Below, in pieces: positions 59,045-64,000 of a DNA stretch of 64,000 nt. Position 1 is the stretch's first letter, and the number at the start of each line of letters is the position of its first letter. Both the position numbers and the translations under genes were made by a program. Location: NCBI GenBank assembly GCA_937888595.1, contig CALARK010000008.1, positions 186,001 through 250,000 on the forward strand, read 5' to 3'. Under the pieces are notes generated by a model. That model made no database searches. It saw nothing but the letters and a program-made list of their open reading frames with translations, and had not been told where the DNA came from. The DNA comes from an uncultured Sterolibacteriaceae bacterium (lineage in GTDB: Bacteria > Pseudomonadota > Gammaproteobacteria > Burkholderiales > Rhodocyclaceae).

Positions 59045-60120
59045 TGATCGAACCTCCGCAATGCCAATCCGCAGGCAACCATCAGTGATGGAGCATCGGA
59101 CAGCAGGTGCTTGGGTCGAACCCGCTGCGACAGCGACATCCGCGCAAATGGATTCGCCATCACGGTATCTATCTGGGTGCGTTCCGAGACGACCTCGGCG
59201 ATTCCGGGCAACAGCGCCCCGCCCCCCATCAGGACGACATGATCGACTTCGCCGTACTGCGTCGACGTGAAGAAAAACTGCAAGGCCCTGGAGACCTCGA
59301 GCGCAAGATTATCGAGGAAGGGACGCAATATCTCGGTTTCGTAATTGTCGGGCAGGGGACCGATGCGCTTCAGGGTCTCCGCCTCGTCATGGCTCATGCC
59401 GTAGGCACGCACCATGTCCTGAGTCAGCTGGTTCCCGCCGAACGCCTGTTCGCGGTTGTAGATCTGCTGATCGCCGCGGACCATCGTCACCTTCATCGCA
59501 TTGGCGCCGACATCGACGAGGGCATAGGTACGCTCGGGCGCACCGCTCGAAAACTGGTCACGCACCAACTCGAAAGCCGCGAGCGCCGCATAGGACTCCA
59601 TGTCCATCACGACCGGCTTGAGCTTGGCGGTTTCGGCACACGCCACCCGATCTTCCACCCCCTCCTTCCTCGACGCGGCAATCAGAACCTCCACCTCGTC
59701 GGGTCCGCTCGGAGAAGGCCCGATGACCTGAAAATCGAGATTCACCTCTTCGAGGGCAAAGGGGATGTACTGGTTCGCTTCCGACTCGACCTGCACCTCC
59801 ATTTCCGACTCGCGGAGGCCTGCGGGCAGGATGATTTTCTTGGTGATGACCGCGGCCGACGGCAGGGCCATGGCAACGAACTTGGTCTGCGTACCGAGAC
59901 GCTTCCAGCACCGCGCGATCACGTCGGCCACCGCTTCGAGATTGGAAATATTCCCATCCACGACCGCCCCTTCAGGCAAGGGCTCGATGGCATAGCACTC
60001 CAACTGGTAACCGCCCACGCGACTACCGCCCAGCTCGACCATCTTGACTGCGGACGAACTGATATCAAGCCCCACCAGCGAACGCGCTTTCGGGTTGAGG
60101 ATCGAGAGGTCGATCTCCAA
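59041..60120 (-). CDS. pilM: Type IV pilus assembly ATPase-like PilM
   Basis: 359 residues from a TTG start at 60120 with AAAGGA 5 nt upstream. Actin/FtsA-like fold: LVGLDISSSAVKMVEL (phosphate 1), YALVDVGANAMKVTMVRGDQQIYNREQAFGGNQLT (phosphate 2), and VVLMGGGALLPGIAEVVSERT. It binds the PilN N-terminus and couples the cytoplasmic ring to the PilNOP complex. First gene of pilMNOPQ, divergent from ponA. Confidence 0.94.
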   Translation of the reverse strand: MEIDLSILNPKARSLVGLDISSSAVKMVELGGSRVGGYQLECYAIEPLPEGAVVDGNISNLEAVADVIARCWKRLGTQTKFVAMALPSAAVITKKIILPAGLRESEMEVQVESEANQYIPFALEEVNLDFQVIGPSPSGPDEVEVLIAASRKEGVEDRVACAETAKLKPVVMDMESYAALAAFELVRDQFSSGAPERTYALVDVGANAMKVTMVRGDQQIYNREQAFGGNQLTQDMVRAYGMSHDEAETLKRIGPLPDNYETEILRPFLDNLALEVSRALQFFFTSTQYGEVDHVVLMGGGALLPGIAEVVSERTQIDTVMANPFARMSLSQRVRPKHLLSDAPSLMVACGLALRRFDQ

Positions 60121-60172
60121 GTTAATCCTTTATATTCAGTTAATTATGAAATGTTTTCACAATTTACTTCAG

Positions 60173-60201
60173 ATGCTAACAACAACTATATCGGCTGTAA
60201 A
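60173..60201 (-). promoter_or_regulatory. pilM: Candidate sigma70 promoter of pilMNOPQ
   Basis: Minus strand TTTACA (60196-60201), 17-nt spacer, TAGCAT (60173-60178), in an AT-rich stretch (about 60121-60215) that contrasts with the GC-rich surroundings. About 50 nt of leader precede the TTG start. Confidence 0.55.
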
Positions 60202-60303
60202 GGATTTTCTTTAACGCGCACATCGCATATCCGCACCCCACGGGCATCGACGCAACATCCGCCCTACCCATCAGGCATCCTGAAGCGGCAGCAACGGGTC
60301 GAA

Positions 60304-60309
60304 TATAAT
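60304..60309 (+). promoter_or_regulatory. ponA: -10 element of ponA
   Basis: Perfect TATAAT about 48 nt before the ponA start; the -35 region (CTGAAG, 18 nt upstream) is weak. It is the best plus-strand promoter signal in the pilM-ponA gap. Confidence 0.45.
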
Positions 60310-60357
60310 CATTCGCAGGCCTCGGTGCCATCCTCCCATATCCATTCCCTCGTCCTC

Positions 60358-62778
60358 ATGTTGCTGCGCTGGCTTCTGCTGCCGTTATTTTTGCTGCTCG
60401 GCTCTCTGCTCTCGATGCTGGCGCTGGCCGGCATCGTGCTGATTCTCGCCTATCCGCGCCTGCCGGCGGTGGACGTTCTCACCGACTACCATCCGAAGAT
60501 TCCGTTGCGGGTCTATACGTCGGACGGTCATTTGATCGGCGAATTCGGCGAGGAGCGGCGTCACTTCGTCCGCATCCAGGATGTCCCGGAAATGATGAAG
60601 CAGGCCATTTTGGCCGCCGAAGACGAGCGCTTCTACCAGCACCCCGGGATCGACACCCTCGGCGTATTGCGTGCCGCTTACGCCAACTTCGTCGGCGGCG
60701 GCAAACGACAGGGCGCTTCGACGATCACCATGCAGGTCGCCCGCAACTTCTTCCTCTCGTCGGAAAAGACGCTCACACGCAAGCTTTATGAAGCCCTGCT
60801 GGCCTTCAAGATCGAAAGCAATCTCTCCAAGGACGAAATCCTCCAGATTTACATCAACCAGATTTATCTCGGGCAACGTGCCTATGGCTTCGCTGCTGCG
60901 GCGCGCATCTATTTCGGCAGGGACCTTAAGGATCTGGATGTGGCGGAGATGGCCATGCTCGCGGGCCTGCCCAAGGCCCCCTCGGCCTACAACCCGGTTG
61001 CCAACCCGAAGCGCGCCAAACTGCGCCAGCAATATGTGCTGAAGCGCATGCTGCAACTCGGCTTCATCGACGACAGCCAGTTCGCCAAGGCCGAAGCCCG
61101 GCAGCTGATGGTGCGCCGCCAGATCGACAACTTCACCGTCAAGGCGAGCTACGCTGCCGAGATGGCCCGTCAGATCGCCGTGGAAGCTTTCCCTGACGAT
61201 GCCTACGCGGCCGGCATCAAGGTGATCACCACGCTGACCCGGCAGGATCAGGAAGCCGCCTATCGCAGCCTGCGCAAGGCGGTACTCGACTACGACCGCC
61301 GCCACGGTTACCGCGGCGCGGAGGGATACGTCGACATGAAGTCCGTCACGACGGACGACGATGAAAAAATCGACGAACTGCTCTACGAGTTCGAGGATGC
61401 CGACGACCTGCGCCTTGCCCTGGTGCTCGAGGCGAGTCCGACGAAACTGCGCGCCTATCTGGCCGGCGGGGATATCGTTACCGTGGAAGGTGCCGGGCTC
61501 AAGTTCGCGCAGCGCATGCTCGACGAAAAGGCACCGGCCAACAAACGCCTGCGCCGCGGCGCGATCATCCGGCTCAACCAGGACAACAAGGGCCGCTGGC
61601 AAATCACGCAATGGCCCGATGTCGAGGCGGCATTCGTCGCCGCCAACCCCAACGACGGCGCCGTGCGCGCATTGGTCGGCGGCTTCGACTTCAATCGCAA
61701 CAAGTTCAACCACGTCACCCAGGCCTGGCGACAACCCGGCTCGAGCATGAAGCCCTTCGTCTATTCGGCCGCCCTCGAAAAAGGATTCACGCCGATCTCC
61801 GTGCTGGCGGACGAACCCATTTCAGTCACGGCGGAAGAGACCGGCTCCCAGGCATGGGAACCGCGCAACTACGACGGCAAGTACGACGGGCCGATGACGC
61901 TCCGCACCGCGCTCGCGAAGTCGAAAAACATGGTGTCGATCCGGCTGATCCAGGCCATCGACCCGCGCTACGCGCAGGATTACGTGACCCGCTTCGGCTA
62001 CGAGGCAGAGCGGAATCCGCCCTACCTGACCCTCGCCCTCGGCGCCGGCAGCGTGACGCCGTGGCAGCATCTCGGAGCCTATGCCGTTTTCGCCAATGGC
62101 GGCTACAAGGTCGAGCCCCACCTCGTCAAGCAGATTCTCGGCCCGGACAACCGGGTCCTGGCCGAAACCAAGCCCCTGCTCGCGGGCGACGAAAGCCTGC
62201 GCATCATCGACGAGCGCAACGCCTGGCTGATGGACAGCCTGATGAAGGGCGTCGTGCAGCGCGGCACCGCCACGCGCGCCGCACAGGCGCTCAAGCGCAG
62301 CGACCTGGCCGGCAAGACCGGGACCACGAACGATTATGTCGATGCCTGGTTCTGCGGTTACCAGCCCTCGATCGTCGGCATCGCCTGGATCGGTTTCGAC
62401 CAGCCCAAGCGGCTCGGTAGCGGCGAAACCGGCGGATCGGCCGCCCTGCCGATCTGGATCGGCTACATGGAAACTTCGCTCAAGGATGTGCCGGAAATGC
62501 ATCGGAACGCGCCGGCCGGCCTGTCGCTGGTTGACAGCCATGACCCGGCGACGGGCATGGTGATCAAGGACTACGTCTACAGCGAATATGCGGGGGAAGG
62601 CGCAGCGGCCTCACCGCCCGAGATCATCAGCACCCAGCCCCCGGCGCCCGTCGAGAGCGCCCGCATTCGGCCCGTACTGCCTATTGCCCCGGACCGGCGG
62701 GTCACGATGCCGGCCGGCCCGGGCGCCCTGCCTCCGCCTACCACGCCAGAGACAAAGACTCCCCCGTCTGCTCGCTGA
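60358..62778 (+). CDS. ponA: Class A penicillin-binding protein 1A
   Basis: 806 residues from ATG 60358; the frame is open much further upstream but only as an antisense shadow of pilM. One TM anchor (LLLPLFLLLGSLLSMLALAGIVLIL, about 5-30) is followed by a GT51 glycosyltransferase (AAEDERFYQHPGIDTLGVLRAAYANF, GASTITMQVARNFFLSSEKTLTRK). A transpeptidase domain has SSMK (nucleophile Ser and Lys), SKN and KTGTT motifs. It polymerises and cross-links peptidoglycan. The C-terminus is a Pro/Ala-rich tail. Convergent overlap of 41 bp with cyaY. Confidence 0.95.
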   Translation: MLLRWLLLPLFLLLGSLLSMLALAGIVLILAYPRLPAVDVLTDYHPKIPLRVYTSDGHLIGEFGEERRHFVRIQDVPEMMKQAILAAEDERFYQHPGIDTLGVLRAAYANFVGGGKRQGASTITMQVARNFFLSSEKTLTRKLYEALLAFKIESNLSKDEILQIYINQIYLGQRAYGFAAAARIYFGRDLKDLDVAEMAMLAGLPKAPSAYNPVANPKRAKLRQQYVLKRMLQLGFIDDSQFAKAEARQLMVRRQIDNFTVKASYAAEMARQIAVEAFPDDAYAAGIKVITTLTRQDQEAAYRSLRKAVLDYDRRHGYRGAEGYVDMKSVTTDDDEKIDELLYEFEDADDLRLALVLEASPTKLRAYLAGGDIVTVEGAGLKFAQRMLDEKAPANKRLRRGAIIRLNQDNKGRWQITQWPDVEAAFVAANPNDGAVRALVGGFDFNRNKFNHVTQAWRQPGSSMKPFVYSAALEKGFTPISVLADEPISVTAEETGSQAWEPRNYDGKYDGPMTLRTALAKSKNMVSIRLIQAIDPRYAQDYVTRFGYEAERNPPYLTLALGAGSVTPWQHLGAYAVFANGGYKVEPHLVKQILGPDNRVLAETKPLLAGDESLRIIDERNAWLMDSLMKGVVQRGTATRAAQALKRSDLAGKTGTTNDYVDAWFCGYQPSIVGIAWIGFDQPKRLGSGETGGSAALPIWIGYMETSLKDVPEMHRNAPAGLSLVDSHDPATGMVIKDYVYSEYAGEGAAASPPEIISTQPPAPVESARIRPVLPIAPDRRVTMPAGPGALPPPTTPETKTPPSAR

Positions 62779-63079
62779 GGCAGCGAGATAACACATCGGT
62801 CAACGGCACGTCGTCGCGCGTGCCCAGCCATGCACCGCCGGCCATCTCCGGCGGCCGGAAGTGGAAACCGCCGGACCGGGCAGCCAGCCAGATCTCGCGC
62901 GCCGCCGCATGCCGGTTCACGATGATCTTGCTGCCGTCCTCGCAGACGATCTCGATGATGCCGCCCGGCTTCAATTCGACATCGAAATCCGCGTCGCCCC
63001 GGTCCAGCACGGCGTCAAGCGCCTGCTCCAGTCGCGCCAGTTCGGCATCCGCCAACGCCAGGAATTCACGTTCTTCCAC
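62738..63079 (-). CDS. cyaY: Frataxin homologue CyaY
   Basis: 113 residues from GTG 63079, preceded by GGAGG. The acidic first helix (EEREFLALADAELARLEQALDAVLDRGDADFDVELKPGGIIEIVCEDGSKIIVNRHAAAREIWLAARSGGFHF) is characteristic. CyaY binds iron and modulates IscS-dependent Fe-S cluster assembly. The 3' end overlaps ponA; lptM is divergent on the right. Confidence 0.93.
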   Translation of the reverse strand: MEEREFLALADAELARLEQALDAVLDRGDADFDVELKPGGIIEIVCEDGSKIIVNRHAAAREIWLAARSGGFHFRPPEMAGGAWLGTRDDVPLTDVLSRCLSEQTGESLSLAW

Positions 63080-63105
63080 TTTGCCTCCGTGTTAACATCG
63101 CGCCC

Positions 63106-63288
63106 ATGAATGTCCGGACCCGTTTTCCCGCCGCTCTTCTTCTCGTCGCCGTCAGCAGTGTCCTGCTGTCGGCCTGCGGCAACCGCGGTCCGCTGACCCT
63201 GCCACCCAAGGATTCCTCCTCTACGGCAGCGGCCAAGCCTCCCCCGGATCATAGCAATACCGTCCCCTCCATTCCCGGCAAGCAATGA
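63106..63288 (+). CDS. lptM: LptM-type small lipoprotein
   Basis: 60 residues. A signal peptide with lipobox LLSAC precedes GNRGPLTLPP, the conserved motif of LptM/YifL lipoproteins that assist LptD maturation. A Ser/Ala/Pro-rich tail follows. It has no ribosome site; its ATG is close to the short gap with cyaY. The stop overlaps the lysA start (ATGA), the usual lptM-lysA pairing. Confidence 0.88.
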   Translation: MNVRTRFPAALLLVAVSSVLLSACGNRGPLTLPPKDSSSTAAAKPPPDHSNTVPSIPGKQ

Positions 63289-64000
63289 GCCTGATCGACA
63301 CCTCCCGGGGCGACGCACGCGTCGAAGGCTTGCCCCTCGCCGAAATCGCCGCGCGTTTCGGTACCCCCTGCTACGTCTATTCGCGCGCCGCGCTGGAGGC
63401 AGCGCTGGAAGGCTACCGTCAGGCGCTGCGCGGGCGTGATGCGCTGGTCTGCTATGCGGTCAAGGCCAACTCCAACCTCGCCATCCTCAATCTTTTCGCC
63501 CGCGCAGGCGCCGGGTTCGACATCGTGTCGGGCGGCGAACTGGCCCGCGTCATCGCCGCGGGCGGCGACCCGGGCAAGGTGGTGTTTTCCGGCGTCGGCA
63601 AATCGCGCGACGAGATGCGCCAGGCGCTCGCAGCGGGCATCCTCTGCTTCAACGTCGAATCGTCCGCCGAACTGGACACCCTGAACGAAATCGCCGGCAA
63701 CCTCGGCAAGCGCGCACCGGTATCGCTGCGCGTCAACCCGAACGTCGACCCGAAGACCCACCCCTACATCTCGACTGGCCTCAAGACGGCCAAGTTCGGC
63801 GTGCCGTTCGAGGAAGCGCTGGCGCTCTACCGTCGCGCCGCGGGGCTGCCGCACCTCGACGTGCGCGGCATCGACTGCCACATCGGCTCGCAACTGCTCG
63901 ATCCGGCGCCGGCCGCCGAGGCGGCCGCGAAGATCCTCGGTCTCGTCGACGCGCTCGCCGCCGAGGGCATCGCGCTGCACCACATCGATCTCGGCGGCGG
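63285..64000 (+). CDS. lysA: Diaminopimelate decarboxylase (3' truncated by window edge)
   Basis: The first 238 residues are visible, open to the window end. The PLP lysine is K60 in CYAVKANSN. Further family blocks are GAGFDIVSGGEL, RVNPNVDPKTHPYISTGLKTAKFG, IDCHIGSQL and the last visible HHIDLGGG. It decarboxylates meso-diaminopimelate to lysine. ATG 63285 overlaps the lptM stop by 4 nt, so translation is coupled. Confidence 0.95.
   Translation, partial: MSLIDTSRGDARVEGLPLAEIAARFGTPCYVYSRAALEAALEGYRQALRGRDALVCYAVKANSNLAILNLFARAGAGFDIVSGGELARVIAAGGDPGKVVFSGVGKSRDEMRQALAAGILCFNVESSAELDTLNEIAGNLGKRAPVSLRVNPNVDPKTHPYISTGLKTAKFGVPFEEALALYRRAAGLPHLDVRGIDCHIGSQLLDPAPAAEAAAKILGLVDALAAEGIALHHIDLGG

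Noticed and set aside
59107..60357. Possible 417-residue N-terminal extension of ponA
   Set aside because: It lies entirely antisense to pilM and through the promoter gap; the PBP1A membrane anchor begins exactly at ATG 60358.

Overview
The window is high-GC chromosomal DNA from a betaproteobacterium, most likely of the Rhodocyclales/Sterolibacteriaceae type. The grounds are the order pilMNOPQ-aroK-aroB-dgt, the gltB-gltD-glmU-glmS run, a PhaM-type granule protein, and an acyl-CoA mutase and ligase repertoire typical of aromatic and branched-acid degraders. No rRNA, tRNA, CRISPR array, insertion sequence or prophage gene was seen. The taxonomic placement is inference.

Layout. 1-3.3 kb: 3' end of a fused indolepyruvate:ferredoxin oxidoreductase, a membrane-anchored methyltransferase, an orphan ParA-like ATPase and a NarL-type regulator. 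3.4-7.9 kb: PhaM, an AEC carrier, a racemase-like family III CoA-transferase, an Asp/Glu racemase and a phenylacetate-CoA-ligase-like enzyme. 7.9-14.9 kb: one minus-strand operon (acyl-CoA synthetase, livG, livH, livM, livK, livF, ligase) for uptake and CoA activation of an acid, with a divergent Crp/Fnr regulator at 15.07 kb. 15.8-19.1 kb: a periplasmic binding protein paired with a sensor kinase. 19.2-27 kb: rlhA, a secreted unknown, a thioesterase coupled to the fused B12 mutase IcmF, and an AraC regulator. 27-36.3 kb: a signalling block (soluble PAS/GAF kinase; BvgS-like hybrid kinase overlapping a REC-REC-GGDEF-EAL-REC protein; a hemerythrin). 36.3-54.6 kb: gloA, an EF-G paralogue, glmS, glmU, gltD, gltB, gdhA, a PEP-synthase-like fusion, dgt and aroB. 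54.6-64 kb: aroK, pilQPONM, ponA, cyaY, lptM and the start of lysA.

The most unusual signal is a family of 17 dispersed copies of a roughly 23-bp sequence. Its consensus is AAAGTCGGCG followed directly by CCGGCGGGACGGC. Copies lie between genes, against a start codon, over a stop codon, as an inverted pair forming a hairpin, and inside eight genes. Seven of the nine intragenic copies share one codon phase, encoding Lys-Val-Gly-Ala-Gly-Gly-Thr-Ala-like peptides in sense or Ala-Val-Pro-Pro-x-Pro-Thr in antisense. The size, spread and hairpin pair resemble DNA uptake sequences, and a type IV pilus assembly operon lies in the window, but the function is unproven.

Other points: an intrinsic-terminator-like hairpin between the gltB promoter and its ribosome binding site; a 22-bp dyad over the -10 and start codon of the Crp/Fnr gene, which looks leaderless; a GlmU that seems to lack one coil of its beta-helix; and a P-loop-less RecA/KaiC-like domain fused to a PEP-synthase ATP-grasp module.
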